Assembly: GCF_900112065.1 (NCBI RefSeq)
Contig: NZ_FOKE01000004.1
Span: forward strand, 594,611 to 658,610
Direction of reading: 5' to 3'
Length of the DNA: 64,000 nucleotides
DNA from: Cohnella sp. OV330
Lineage (GTDB): Bacteria; Bacillota; Bacilli; Paenibacillales; Paenibacillaceae
Shown: positions 8,390-16,656 of the stretch, piece after piece
Layout: the number at the start of each line of letters is the position of its first letter
Position numbering within the stretch: the first letter of the stretch is position 1
The notes under the pieces: generated by a model
Databases searched by the model: none
Told to the model about the DNA's origin: nothing
What the model saw: the letters and a program-made list of their open reading frames with translations, nothing else
Made by a program: the position numbers and the translations under genes

Positions 8390-10639
8390 TCAAGCGTAGA
8401 CTCGCACTTCGACGATCTCCGCGTACGCGCTGCCGTTGGTCGCTTCGACGACGATGCGCAGCCGGTTCGTGCCGATGGCCGCATCGAATCGATGGACGCA
8501 TTTGCGCTTGTAATTGCCGCGTCCTTCGGCGATGGTCACCCATGCTTCGCCTTCGCGCGCCTCGACGCGGTAGTCCCTGACGAGCGACGGCATCGTCTCG
8601 TACGGCGTGATATGGTGATGAAGATTGATCAAGTCGTCGTTCACGTCATCGTTAAACACGATGTGAAGCTCGCGGATCGGCGTCGCGTCGCTCCAAGCGA
8701 GCTCCAGCCATTCCGGGCGATCTTCCGCCATCCGCTCGGACGACCACAAGTGCGGCCCGCCGTACGGACGGAGATAGCCGTCGATCGCCTTATCTGCGGC
8801 GAAGGCTTCGGTCGGAGCCGTCAGTCGGATACAGGGCGCGGCATGATCGAATTCGTGCTTTCTCCACTCGACGAGCGGCTGCCCCGGCTGATGCTCTTCG
8901 TTCGGCCGCGGGGTGCTCGATGGACCGCTCTTCCGATAAGCGAGCACGCCCGAGCTCGGGCGGTCTGCGATATGCAGCGCAAGCGCTTCGTTCGCCTTGA
9001 CGACGAGGAACGCATTGCGCGCCGTCTCCGGCGCCCAGCTTAAGCTAAGCTTCGCCCACTGCAGGCTGCCGGCGGACAAGGCGACCGACGCCTCCGCGAG
9101 CTTGGCATGCGGCAAGTAGTTTTCCGGTCGGCCGGTGTCCCAGAGCTCGACGACAAGCGTCGCGTCCGTCGTGGCGTCCACGAGCAGCCCGATGCCGTCC
9201 AGCGCCGGATCGACCGGCAAGGTGATGCCGATATCAGCCTGGAGCGGGATGGCATACGACGGCTGTTCGATGCCGAAGCGGCTACGCTCGCTGGACGCCG
9301 AGACGCTTGCTTGCCGGGCCAGGTCGTTCTCGTCGTCGCCGCGCAGCCCGATGATCGAAGCATCCTGGCGCAGCAGCGTCTGCTGGAGCTCGCGCAGATG
9401 GCTGCCGTGAAGCTCGCGAGGCGTGATGCCTTTGGCCGCGCACAGCGCGGCGCCGGTGCCGGCGGCTTCGCCGATGACGGCGCACGTCGCCATGACGCGC
9501 GTCGTGCCGAACGCGACGTGCGACGCGCTGATGTCGCGGCCGGCCATCAGCATGTTGTTCACGTTCGCCGAATAGAGCGAGCGGAACGGAATGTGATAGA
9601 CGCCGTCCGAGTACAGATGCTTCGAGCCCGACTCGGTCGCATACACGCCCTGCGGCGGGTGCAGGTCGATCGACCAGCCGCCGAACGCGACGCGGTCGTC
9701 GAATTCCCGCTGCGCCAGGATGTCGTTCTGGTTCAGTACGTAATCGCCGACGAACCGGCGGTATTCGCGCTTGCCCGGCAGAGCGCCGACCCACTCCAGC
9801 GTCATGTTGTCCGCGTCGAACTTACCGGAATTTTTAATGTAATCCCAGATGCCGTAAATGACCGACCAAAGCTCGTCGCGAATCCGTTCGTTGTCGTGGA
9901 CGGTATCGTGCTCGCCGCCCCATTCGATCCACCAATACGCGCAGCCGTTATCCCCGCTCCGTATGATGCGCCGCTCGGGAATCGTCGTCTTCGTTACGTC
10001 GATCGCCATCCGCGGCGGCGTATACTTGACCGGATGCCCGGCGTCCTTCGTATAGAAGAGCAGCGTGCTGCCGAGCGTGATGTCGTCGGCGACCTCCGGC
10101 GCCCATTCTTCGCCGAATTCCTCGCGGGCCTCTCGTCCCAGCCGATACTTGGCGCCGGCCAGAAAGCCGACCAGCCCGTCCCCGGTACAGTCGAGATACA
10201 CCGCGCTTTCGAAGCGGATGCGCCGCTCCGACCCCATCATCCCGCCGATCGCCGCACGGATCCTCCGGTCATCGGCTTCTCCGTCCGCTTCTACCTCGTG
10301 CACGTCCGTATTCAGGAACAGTTGAATGTTCGGCTCCGCCTTTACGGCCTCGAGCACGACCATATCCCAGAAGTATGGATTGCCGTCCTTATTGCGGAAC
10401 TGGTTTTCGACGAACAGCTCGCCCATGATGCCGGTCTCTCTCGCATAGCGCTGGGTGCCGTGCGAGGTCGCCCCGCAAACCCAGACGCGCACCTCGCTGC
10501 TGGAATTGCCGCCGAGCACCGGACGGTTGTTGACGAGCGCGACGGTCCGCCCGAGCCTCGCAGCCGCGATCGCCGCGTTCACCCCCGCCAACCCGCCTCC
10601 GACGACGGTAATATCCGTTTTTACGGTTTCGCTCCGCAT
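8390..10639 (-). CDS. FAD-dependent oxidoreductase with C-terminal carbohydrate-binding-like domain
   Basis: 749 residues. The N-terminal Rossmann motif ITVVGGGLAGVNAAIAAARLG binds FAD; LGGNSSSEVRVWVCGA, YLDCTGDG and MAGRDISASHVAFG are typical of the FAD_oxidored family (PF12831) found in sugar-utilisation loci. The C-terminal approximately 250 residues (VDATTDATLVVELWDTG..., then SSERMAEDRPEWLELAWSD...VHRFDAAIGTNRLRIVVEATNG) resemble a discoidin/jelly-roll beta-sandwich that may bind glycan. No signal peptide. The start ATG 10639 has AGAGG upstream. The divergent AraC gene at 10765 is the likely regulator. The substrate is not known for this family; a carbohydrate oxidation is plausible. Confidence 0.85.
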   Translation of the reverse strand: MRSETVKTDITVVGGGLAGVNAAIAAARLGRTVALVNNRPVLGGNSSSEVRVWVCGATSHGTQRYARETGIMGELFVENQFRNKDGNPYFWDMVVLEAVKAEPNIQLFLNTDVHEVEADGEADDRRIRAAIGGMMGSERRIRFESAVYLDCTGDGLVGFLAGAKYRLGREAREEFGEEWAPEVADDITLGSTLLFYTKDAGHPVKYTPPRMAIDVTKTTIPERRIIRSGDNGCAYWWIEWGGEHDTVHDNERIRDELWSVIYGIWDYIKNSGKFDADNMTLEWVGALPGKREYRRFVGDYVLNQNDILAQREFDDRVAFGGWSIDLHPPQGVYATESGSKHLYSDGVYHIPFRSLYSANVNNMLMAGRDISASHVAFGTTRVMATCAVIGEAAGTGAALCAAKGITPRELHGSHLRELQQTLLRQDASIIGLRGDDENDLARQASVSASSERSRFGIEQPSYAIPLQADIGITLPVDPALDGIGLLVDATTDATLVVELWDTGRPENYLPHAKLAEASVALSAGSLQWAKLSLSWAPETARNAFLVVKANEALALHIADRPSSGVLAYRKSGPSSTPRPNEEHQPGQPLVEWRKHEFDHAAPCIRLTAPTEAFAADKAIDGYLRPYGGPHLWSSERMAEDRPEWLELAWSDATPIRELHIVFNDDVNDDLINLHHHITPYETMPSLVRDYRVEAREGEAWVTIAEGRGNYKRKCVHRFDAAIGTNRLRIVVEATNGSAYAEIVEVRVYA

Positions 10640-10764
10640 TGCCGACCTCTCCTCCGAATCGTTCGTTTATCCTCTGTTTCATCTTAAATCTCCCGCTTGC
10701 CAAATAACATGCACCCTATTACGATAACCATATCCGAAATTTCACAGACGAACGGAGCTTTCGC

Positions 10765-11562
10765 ATGAGAATCGATTGGTCATTGCGTCCGTTGGCCTAT
10801 ATGTACTGGTTTAAAAAAAAGCAATTTCAGCTGGCGCAAGATACGGATCCGGCATGGACGATGTTCGCGGTCGAGCGCGGCCGGTTCGCGTACAGAATCG
10901 GCCCGCAGTCGGGCGAAGCCGGGTTCGGCGACATCGTCGTCTGCCCGCCAGGCACCGTCTTTCACCGGCGCGCGCTGTCGCCGCTGACGTTTCATTTCAT
11001 CAAATTCGATTGGGCGCTTGCGCCTGTACCTGAAGAGGCAGATGGACTCGGCGGAAAGTGGACGGTCCACGACGGGGAGCGACTCATGTCGACCTATCGG
11101 TACATGAAGGAGATCGGTGGCGCCATTCGGCAGGAACCTGCGCTCGGCCGGATGAAGCATATGATGGAGGATTTGTGGCGGCTGATGGAAATCGAGCGGA
11201 GCCGCGCCGAATCGGCCGCGCGTTCGGCGGCGGACGCGCCCGCGCCCGATATGGAGGAAGCGCGCAAATGGCTGCTCGAGCGTGCCTATGAGCCGCTGGC
11301 GATGCGCGCGCTCTCGGATGCGCTCGGCATCAGCCCGGTCCAGCTGACCCGACGCTTCCGCGCGGCATACCGGACGACGCCGACCGAGTTCGTGACCGGA
11401 CTGCGGCTCGGACGCGCCTGCCGGCTGCTGGAGGAGACGACGCAGCCGCTCGACTGGATCGCGCAGCAGTGCGGCTACGAGAACGGGTTTTATCTCAGCC
11501 GCGTATTCAGCGCCAAGCTCGGGATCACGCCGTCGGCCCATCGGCGGCTTCATCGCGTCTGA
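10765..11562 (+). CDS. AraC-family transcriptional regulator
   Basis: 265 residues. N-terminal cupin half (FAVERGRFAYRIGPQSGEAGF, VVCPPGTVFHRRALSPLTFHF) and C-terminal double HTH (PLAMRALSDALGISPVQLTRRF; LDWIAQQCGYENGFYLSRVF). Divergent from the FAD oxidoreductase gene, which it probably controls. After its stop there is no obvious terminator before the hairpin repeats at 11622. Confidence 0.88.
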   Translation: MRIDWSLRPLAYMYWFKKKQFQLAQDTDPAWTMFAVERGRFAYRIGPQSGEAGFGDIVVCPPGTVFHRRALSPLTFHFIKFDWALAPVPEEADGLGGKWTVHDGERLMSTYRYMKEIGGAIRQEPALGRMKHMMEDLWRLMEIERSRAESAARSAADAPAPDMEEARKWLLERAYEPLAMRALSDALGISPVQLTRRFRAAYRTTPTEFVTGLRLGRACRLLEETTQPLDWIAQQCGYENGFYLSRVFSAKLGITPSAHRRLHRV

Positions 11563-11621
11563 TTGGTTTAAGGGGCGAAGAAGCAAGCGCGACGCCGCGC
11601 GGCCAGTGCGCAGCGAGCGCA

Positions 11622-11797
11622 GTTGTGCGGTAAAACCGCGTAACTCCGGACAAAACCCGAGCTGCGAGCGCAGTTATGCGGTAAATCCGCGTAACTCCAG
11701 ACAAAACCTGGGCTGCGAGCGCAGTTGTGCGGTAAAACCGCGTAACTTCTGACTATCCCTGGGCTGCGTGTGCAGTTATGCGGTAAATCCGCGTAAC
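11622..11797. repeat. Four tandem hairpin repeats, 51-bp period
   Basis: The near-palindrome GTT(G/A)TGCGGTAAA(A/T)CCGCGTAAC occurs at 11622-11644, 11673-11695, 11724-11746 and 11775-11797, always 51 bases apart. The A/T and G/A variants alternate strictly (1=3, 2=4), implying duplication of a 102-bp dimer. The spacers (ctgcgagcgca upstream, ctccgga-caaaaccc downstream) are also conserved but decay towards unit 4. With the IS3 left end this fills 11563-11912; no gene is seen there. Confidence 0.9.
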
Positions 11798-11912
11798 GCT
11801 GTGCTGATGAGAGCAAATACGCACTATTGCTACCTCCATCTATTTAGCCCCCTAATCCCTTTGGACACTTTCTCCGACTCCTATTACACTAGAGAGAGCG
11901 GAGGAAATGTCG

Positions 11913-12405
11913 GTGAAAAGACGTTTTTACGGTACGGAAGCATTAAAGAAGGAATACGTGGGGCTGGTGGTCTCCGGCTATCGAACGGAGCACGTTGCCA
12001 GACAACATGGCTTATCTCCTTCAACACTTTCACGCTGGGTACGTCAATACTGGGACGAGGTGGAAGCTGAATTGACCAAGAAAATGGAACACGCAGAGCA
12101 GCTCGCCAAAGATAGCAAGGATCTGCAGAAAAAATACGACCAAGCCATGAAGATGCTCGGCGAGAAAGAACTTGAAATCGCCATTCTAAAAGACCTGCTA
12201 AAAAAACGACATCTCGCTCGACTCCCGACTCGAAGTCGCCTTCTGCTGGACGAAGCGCGGCTACCCCGTTCGGAGAGTCTTGAGGCACTGTAAGGTTGCG
12301 CCAGCTACGTATTACTACCGGTTGGAGCATCCCAAGACCAAGCGTACCTCCAAAGGAGGCAGGCCCATCCTGGTTATTCTTTATCCAAGGACGGTGTACG
12401 AAGCT
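11913..12405 (+). mobile_element. IS3-family element remnant (orfA plus 5' end of orfB)
   Basis: OrfA (GTG 11913 behind GGAGG, stop 12291-12293) has an HTH (YRTEHVARQHGLSPSTLSRWV) and the leucine-zipper region of IS3 transposases. The orfB frame begins after a TAA at the A7 run near 12200 and reads DISLDSRLEV...LRHCKVAPATYYYRLEHPK...GGRP. A further one-base shift near 12370 restores PGYSLSKDGVRS, after which similarity stops. The DDE catalytic part is missing, so the element is dead. A probable left inverted end with TTGGACACTTTCTCC lies near 11859. The truncation fuses it to an unrelated gene fragment. Confidence 0.75.
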
Positions 12406-12668
12406 ACACCCAGCAATGGGACGAGGACCGATTTACATTGGAAAGCAAGGACGGCGTGTTCACCGGTACGATAAACGGGAAGGAAGCGTTGGGCGCGACG
12501 AACGGTGTTACCGTCGTCACCGATCTGCGGGGGCATGTCCTGGAGATCATCGGTATCGATGCCGTGCCGGTAGACGTCGACATGACGGTAGAAGAACATG
12601 GATATCGATTCACGATCAAGCCAAATGAAGTATACGCGATTGACGTTAACCGTGTCTTTTCAATGTAG
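12406..12668 (+). pseudogene. C-terminal fragment of an unidentified protein
   Basis: Frame continuing from the IS3 remnant: YTQQWDEDRFTLESKDG... to DVNRVFSM and a stop at 12666-12668. The alternating hydrophobic, Gly/Val-rich pattern (GVTVVTDLRGHVLEIIG, YRFTIKPNEVYAIDV) looks like a beta-sandwich tail of a carbohydrate-active enzyme. No N-terminal part is present, so it was cut by the IS3 insertion or deletion. The parent gene is not recognised. Confidence 0.5.
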
Positions 12669-12764
12669 CAAGTGCCGTTCGATTATCCGTTTACGGCGCG
12701 GCATACGTAAAGGCTTTGAATGATAGGCCCTGACTGACCCGGACTTCGTGCGGCTTCAGGCGGG

Positions 12765-12920
12765 TCAGTTCGGATCTTTATCCTTCTTCAGTTCCAAATA
12801 GATCATGTCCAACCGCTCAATGATTCTTTCCCCGTTTTGTATCTGTTTCTTCAAGCAGGTGTGGATCGTACCGAGTCCCACCACGACCAAGATCATAAAC
12901 ACACCAAAGTAAAAAATCAT
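12765..12920 (-). CDS. Small single-pass membrane protein, 51 residues
   Basis: MIFYFGVFMILVVVGLGTIH is a membrane helix, followed by a charged amphipathic tail (KKQIQNGERIIERLDMIYLELKK). Its reading frame is open with good codon use. It lies downstream of and in line with the 12958-13260 membrane protein gene. Only a weak GGTG precedes the start. An inverted repeat CTGACCCG/CGGGTCAG (12734-12768) overlaps the stop. No family recognised. Confidence 0.5.
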   Translation of the reverse strand: MIFYFGVFMILVVVGLGTIHTCLKKQIQNGERIIERLDMIYLELKKDKDPN

Positions 12921-12957
12921 GGGTTTCACCGCTTTTTTCGTTATTACCTGTCAACGT

Positions 12958-13260
12958 TTATAAACGTTTGGTTTCTTCCGCTTCAAACTCCGCGTTTCTA
13001 ATTTTCATCGTTTTTATTTGATTGCGAACAAAGTTACTTCCAGCAATCAAAAGTACGGCACCAGCAATTAAAATAATGATCCCAAATGTTCTTGTGGATT
13101 CCGTAACATTCCATACGATGCTCGGTGTCAGCGCCTTAAGCGTTAGGGTGTCTGTAACGCCTTGCCCTTTAAAAGATAAAAAGATCAACACTTTTTCTAA
13201 ACCGCTTAAAACTATAATTAAGATGCCGGAAATGATTAGCTTAGTAGCAAGACTCTTCAA
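12958..13260 (-). CDS. Two-helix membrane protein, unknown function
   Basis: 100 residues with two transmembrane segments (TKLIISGILIIVLSGLEKVL and FGIIILIAGAVLLIAGSNFV) and a charged C-terminus. The start is the TTG at 13260 because AAGGAGGAG stands 8 bases upstream; the ATG at 13320 has no such site. It follows the frameshifted gene 13283-13740 by 22 bases and seems to belong to the same operon. Codon use is AT-rich compared with the flanking 58-60% GC genes. Confidence 0.7.
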   Translation of the reverse strand: MKSLATKLIISGILIIVLSGLEKVLIFLSFKGQGVTDTLTLKALTPSIVWNVTESTRTFGIIILIAGAVLLIAGSNFVRNQIKTMKIRNAEFEAEETKRL

Positions 13261-13282
13261 CCGTTTCTCCTCCTTCCACAAT

Positions 13283-13740
13283 TTACCACACATTAAATTT
13301 GTATCTCGAATCCGTTTCATCGATCAACTCCGGCGTAATCCCTTGACTCGATATAAAAAGATAAAAACGCTCGAAAACTTCAAGATCTTTCAAATACACT
13401 TCAACGTAATAACAGTCGGCGATGAGTGCTACCATCTTCTCTGGGTCTTTACGAATTCATTCCAATCATTAACTTCAGGTTCGTCTGAAGTGGATTCGTA
13501 ATCCCTATCTAAAGCAATGAATTCACCGAATATAGCATATACGTTATTATCGCGAAGTTCTTTTAATAGCTTTTCTTCATCCGTGAATTTCATGTTTAAT
13601 TCACTGTCTAACTTCTGATTAATCGTCTCTAAATTATCGATGTACCACCGATATTTATAAGCATCCAACGATGCAAAAATGCTGGACGTCAGGATATTGT
13701 CTCCCTGATCGGTTTGAAATCTCACTCCTCTAATTGACAT
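13283..13740 (-). pseudogene. DUF2691-like protein, interrupted by a one-base deletion
   Basis: The frame from ATG 13740 (SIRGVRFQTDQGDNILTSS...YRWYIDN...YAIFGEFIALD) runs to ...NDWNEFVK and then into a premature stop near 13429. The next frame continues DPEKMVALIADCYYVEVYLK...FERFYLFISSQGITPELIDE and ends at 13283-13285. Restoring one A in the run at 13448-13450 gives an intact 152-residue protein. The N-terminal 'RGVRFQ' plus 'YRWYIDN' pattern resembles DUF2691 (moderate). Its start overlaps the end of the upstream 106-residue gene. Confidence 0.6.
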
Positions 13741-14042
13741 TTTCGATCTCTAGTCCATTTATTTACATTCAACTTCTGTAACGCATCATTCCATACACAT
13801 TCAAACTCGTCTTTATTTATTTCAAATCCAAAAAATTCCGGGTTCATATTAATCTCTGTTAAAGGAGGAACTTCACAAATCCCAAGCATTGAGTTTAACT
13901 CTAATTCGGTATCGGCTAATCCAATTTTGCCGTTTCTAAATAGTTCAATTTTCCGTTTTTCAAACTTACTTTGATCTAACTCGGAATAAAGAAGTACAGG
14001 ATCTTCAATTTCCTGGTGAAACCAAATTACCTTGATAAACAG
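13722..14042 (-). CDS. DUF6881-like small protein
   Basis: 106 residues: LFIKVIWFHQEIEDPVLLYS near the start, FEKRKIELFRNGKIGLADTE, then EINMNPEFFGFEINKDEFECVW. This order (IKV.W.H....P..LYSE, R.VE.F..G..G.A, P...EIN..PEF....I...EFE..W) fits the DUF6881 family. No ATG/GTG/TTG start is available; the best candidate is CTG at 14042 behind GGGAG in the end of the HAD gene. The stop overlaps the start of the frameshifted gene by 19 bases. Small proteins of this kind are common in immunity or accessory islands; function unknown. Confidence 0.55.
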   Translation of the reverse strand: MFIKVIWFHQEIEDPVLLYSELDQSKFEKRKIELFRNGKIGLADTELELNSMLGICEVPPLTEINMNPEFFGFEINKDEFECVWNDALQKLNVNKWTRDRKCQLEE

Positions 14043-14043
14043 A

Positions 14044-14721
14044 TTAATCGTCTCCCTTTTTTAGTATTGCTTCTAATTCTCTTAAATGTTTAATTCTATG
14101 TTCAGGTTGTATGGTAATCTCCACTCTCCATGGCTGATTCACTTCAAACCAAATGGTTTTCATCCCGGCTTTCCCTGCGCCTTCAATGTCGTTCGTTGGA
14201 TGGTCGCCAATATACAAGCATTGCTCAGGACGAAGCCCGAGCTTATTCAATGCCATTTCAAATATTCGATTGTCCGGTTTTTTAACGCCAGCTTCCTCAG
14301 AAACGAGAATGAAGTCAAATAAATCCCGAATTCCTAATCGATCGATTTTTCCATATTGGATAGCCGTTCTTCCATTTGTGATAAGACCCAACTTATACTT
14401 TTGCTTGATATAGCTCATGATTTCTGCCGCATGTTCCATTAATAAAGCATTTTTTACATAATGCACATTATAGTAGTTCATCAATTCATTATGTTCAGGT
14501 TTGGATAGCCACGGCAGCTTCTCGAGCAATTCCGAAAATAATAAATTTTTATCTTTATAACCGTCTTGATCCAAGTCAATGATTCGTGTCGCTATAGAAT
14601 CCATATTGGGATCATGGGCGAAGTATGTATTTACGAATGACGTAGTGAAATTTTGAAAAGTACGCGTTCGATCTAAAAGCGTATTATCCAGGTCAAAAAT
14701 AATGGCTTGAATGTTTTTCAT
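14044..14721 (-). CDS. HAD-family hydrolase (YjjG-like)
   Basis: 225 residues with all four HAD motifs: DLDNTLLD (Asp10 nucleophile, Asp12), LITNGR (motif II), VKKPDNRIF (motif III Lys) and YIGDHPTND (motif IV acids). The alpha-helical cap between motifs I and II makes it a subclass I HAD, similar to YjjG-type nucleotidases and phosphoglycolate phosphatase-like enzymes. Overlaps ATGA with the upstream membrane protein gene and directly precedes the DUF6881-like gene, so it sits in the AT-rich operon 15170-12765. Confidence 0.88.
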   Translation of the reverse strand: MKNIQAIIFDLDNTLLDRTRTFQNFTTSFVNTYFAHDPNMDSIATRIIDLDQDGYKDKNLLFSELLEKLPWLSKPEHNELMNYYNVHYVKNALLMEHAAEIMSYIKQKYKLGLITNGRTAIQYGKIDRLGIRDLFDFILVSEEAGVKKPDNRIFEMALNKLGLRPEQCLYIGDHPTNDIEGAGKAGMKTIWFEVNQPWRVEITIQPEHRIKHLRELEAILKKGDD

Positions 14722-15170
14722 GTTCTCCTCCGTTCAATTCTGTCTTGTTTCACCTCGGAAAAGCTTTGAATTAATAAAGCAAAAATAGAAACGATCACTA
14801 TGATAAGCTGGTTAAAATTAATTTGTTTCTTTGTATACCATTCTAGTAATAAAAATCCTCCAAGTATCATTAGCAATGAAGCTAGATTACAAAGCATGAC
14901 AACTAATAGTAATTTGTTTTTTTCTTCTCTGAATTTAATTTTTAGACGATCTTTGAATCTTTCTATGAGGTATTTATTCACGAAAACAGTTATGCAAATG
15001 AAAAATGCAAATCCCAATATACCGACTGTATATCGAAATATTGAGACATCTCCTTGAAGTACGGGAATTAAAAAGAAAAAGACTAAAAAACCAAGCGCAG
15101 TTGTATACGATAATATTTTCATTATTGACGCTTCTTTCTCGATTGGTTGTGAAAACACTTTTTCATGCAT
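14718..15170 (-). CDS. Four-helix membrane protein, unknown function
   Basis: 150 residues with four hydrophobic segments (ILSYTTALGFLVFFFLIPVL; YTVGILGFAFFICITVFV; LLLVVMLCNLASLLMILGGF; LIIVIVSIFALLIQ) and a basic loop KDRLKIKFREEKNK. GAGG precedes ATG 15170 by 5 bases. First gene of the AT-rich operon, overlapping the HAD gene by four bases. No family recognised. Confidence 0.7.
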   Translation of the reverse strand: MHEKVFSQPIEKEASIMKILSYTTALGFLVFFFLIPVLQGDVSIFRYTVGILGFAFFICITVFVNKYLIERFKDRLKIKFREEKNKLLLVVMLCNLASLLMILGGFLLLEWYTKKQINFNQLIIVIVSIFALLIQSFSEVKQDRIERRRT

Positions 15171-15313
15171 TCCTCAAATTTCCACTTTTGAAGTATTTCG
15201 TGAAGAGAATAACAATCCCTTCAAACTTAAAAAAATGGAGATTCAACGCCGTCGGCAAATTGAACTCGCATGCACGGCCCCGCCGGCTTCTTCCAACAGA
15301 CGTCATTCTCAAA

Positions 15314-15479
15314 AACAGCTCAAAATTACGCTATTCTCTTACCTCGTCCATCGCCCGCTGCCCCGCATCATACGCGGCACTCAAAAATAGCTCAGAATTG
15401 CGCTATTCTTGTACTCACAGCCACCGGCCGCTCCCGCGCAACACATCTTGTGCTCATAATAGCGCAAAATTGCGCTATT
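15314..15479. repeat. Three tandem hairpin repeats, 72-bp period
   Basis: AATAGCGCAAAATTGCGCTATT at 15458-15479 is a near-perfect palindrome. Two diverged copies (15386-15407 with AGCTCAGAATTGCGC, 15314-15335 with AGCTCAAAATTACGC) lie exactly 72 bases apart. Together with the flanking C-rich spacers they fill the 470 bases between 15170 and 15640; no gene is seen. A different palindrome from the 51-bp family at 11.6 kb but the same style, so the AT-rich island has such an array at both ends. Confidence 0.8.
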
Positions 15480-15639
15480 TTCGTACCCAAGCTCCCACCA
15501 CCACCAACCGCTTCCCACCGCTCGCGTGACCCCAGGTTGATCGAATCGATAGCGGAACGGCAAAAGAGCCGCCCCGTCATCTCGTGACTTTTGGGACAGC
15601 TCTATTCTCAATCATGATTATTTAGTTTTCCCATCTCAT

Positions 15640-16656
15640 TCAAAGCTCGACCATCGCCTTAATTACCTTCGATTCAGGCTTCAGCCATTCCTCGAACTGC
15701 CCGATCATGTCGTCGAGCGAAGCCCGATGCGTGATATAGCGGTTTACGTCAACGCTCCCGGCACGGATGACCTCAAGCACCCTTTCGAAGTCCTCCCTGG
15801 TCGCGTTGCGGCTGGCCATCAGCGTCAGCTCGCGCTTGTGGAACTCGGGATCGTGGAACTGAATATTGGCGCTGACCAATCCGACGTAAACGAGCCTGCC
15901 TCCATGCGCGGCATATCCAAAAGCAGCGGCCATCGACTGCGCATTCCCCGTCGCGTCGAATACGACGCTGGGCAGCTCTCCGCCGTTTACCTCTAGCAGG
16001 CTGCCGAGCGGATCCGCAAGCGCGCCTACGACTTCGTCGACGCCGGCCCATTCGCGGCAGAACGCAAGCCGGTCCTCATTGATGTCCATCGCGATGACTT
16101 TGGCGCCCCGCGCCTTCGCGAACGCCATGACGCCCAGCCCGATCGGGCCGCCGCCGATGACAAGCGCAGTTTCTCCCGCCGCGAGTCCCGACCGGCGCAC
16201 CGCATGCGCGCCGATGGCGAACGGCTCCAGCGTCGCGGTCTGGTCGAGCGTCAGATCGTTCGCCCCGATCAGATGCGAGACCGGAACCGAGATCCGCTCC
16301 CGCATGCCGCCGTCGATATGTACGCCGAGCACCTTCATATCCGTGCAGCAGTTCGTCTTGCCGCCGCGGCAGGCGATGCAGGTCCCGCAATGCATATACG
16401 GAATGACGCTGACGCGATCGCCGATCCGAAGCCCTTCCTCGTTCGGACCGATCGCTTCGATGACGCCGGCCAGTTCGTGACCCAATATGCGCGGATAAGA
16501 AAAAAAGGGTTGTCTGCCTTTATATGCGTGCAGATCCGTCCCGCAGATGCCGATTCTCTTCAAGGCTACGATCGCGAAGCCGGGAGTAAGCACAGGCTCA
16601 GGCAAATCGTCTACAAACGCAAAACGTTCGACCTCCGCGCAGATGATGCCTTTCAT
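15640..16656 (-). CDS. Zn-dependent dehydrogenase, probable L-galactonate 5-dehydrogenase
   Basis: 338-residue medium-chain dehydrogenase. Catalytic zinc site Cys38 (GICGTDLHAYKG) and GHE at 60-61; structural zinc ligands Cys90, Cys93, Cys96 and Cys104; Rossmann VIGGGPIGLG near residue 167. This is the RspB/YjjN branch of sorbitol-dehydrogenase-like enzymes. Together with the aldo/keto reductase and lactonase upstream it matches the three-gene L-galactose cassette described in Bacteroides vulgatus (BVU_0220/0222/0223), where this enzyme oxidises L-galactonate to D-tagaturonate. Start overlaps the upstream stop by ATGA with GGGGG upstream. Substrate by context; L-fucose/L-fuconate is the alternative. 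Confidence 0.8.
   Translation of the reverse strand: MKGIICAEVERFAFVDDLPEPVLTPGFAIVALKRIGICGTDLHAYKGRQPFFSYPRILGHELAGVIEAIGPNEEGLRIGDRVSVIPYMHCGTCIACRGGKTNCCTDMKVLGVHIDGGMRERISVPVSHLIGANDLTLDQTATLEPFAIGAHAVRRSGLAAGETALVIGGGPIGLGVMAFAKARGAKVIAMDINEDRLAFCREWAGVDEVVGALADPLGSLLEVNGGELPSVVFDATGNAQSMAAAFGYAAHGGRLVYVGLVSANIQFHDPEFHKRELTLMASRNATREDFERVLEVIRAGSVDVNRYITHRASLDDMIGQFEEWLKPESKVIKAMVEL

Noticed and set aside
9107..10687. Plus-strand open frame of 526 codons
   Set aside because: Shadow of the FAD oxidoreductase gene; high GC at third positions opens the opposite frame. No family motif.
11622..11797. CRISPR-like regular array
   Set aside because: The 'spacers' are themselves repeated and the whole 51-bp unit is duplicated; no cas genes. 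A tandem hairpin repeat fits better.
12734..12768. Inverted repeat CTGACCCG/CGGGTCAG as a terminator
   Set aside because: No T run on either strand and it overlaps the stop of the 51-residue gene; left as an uncertain stem only.
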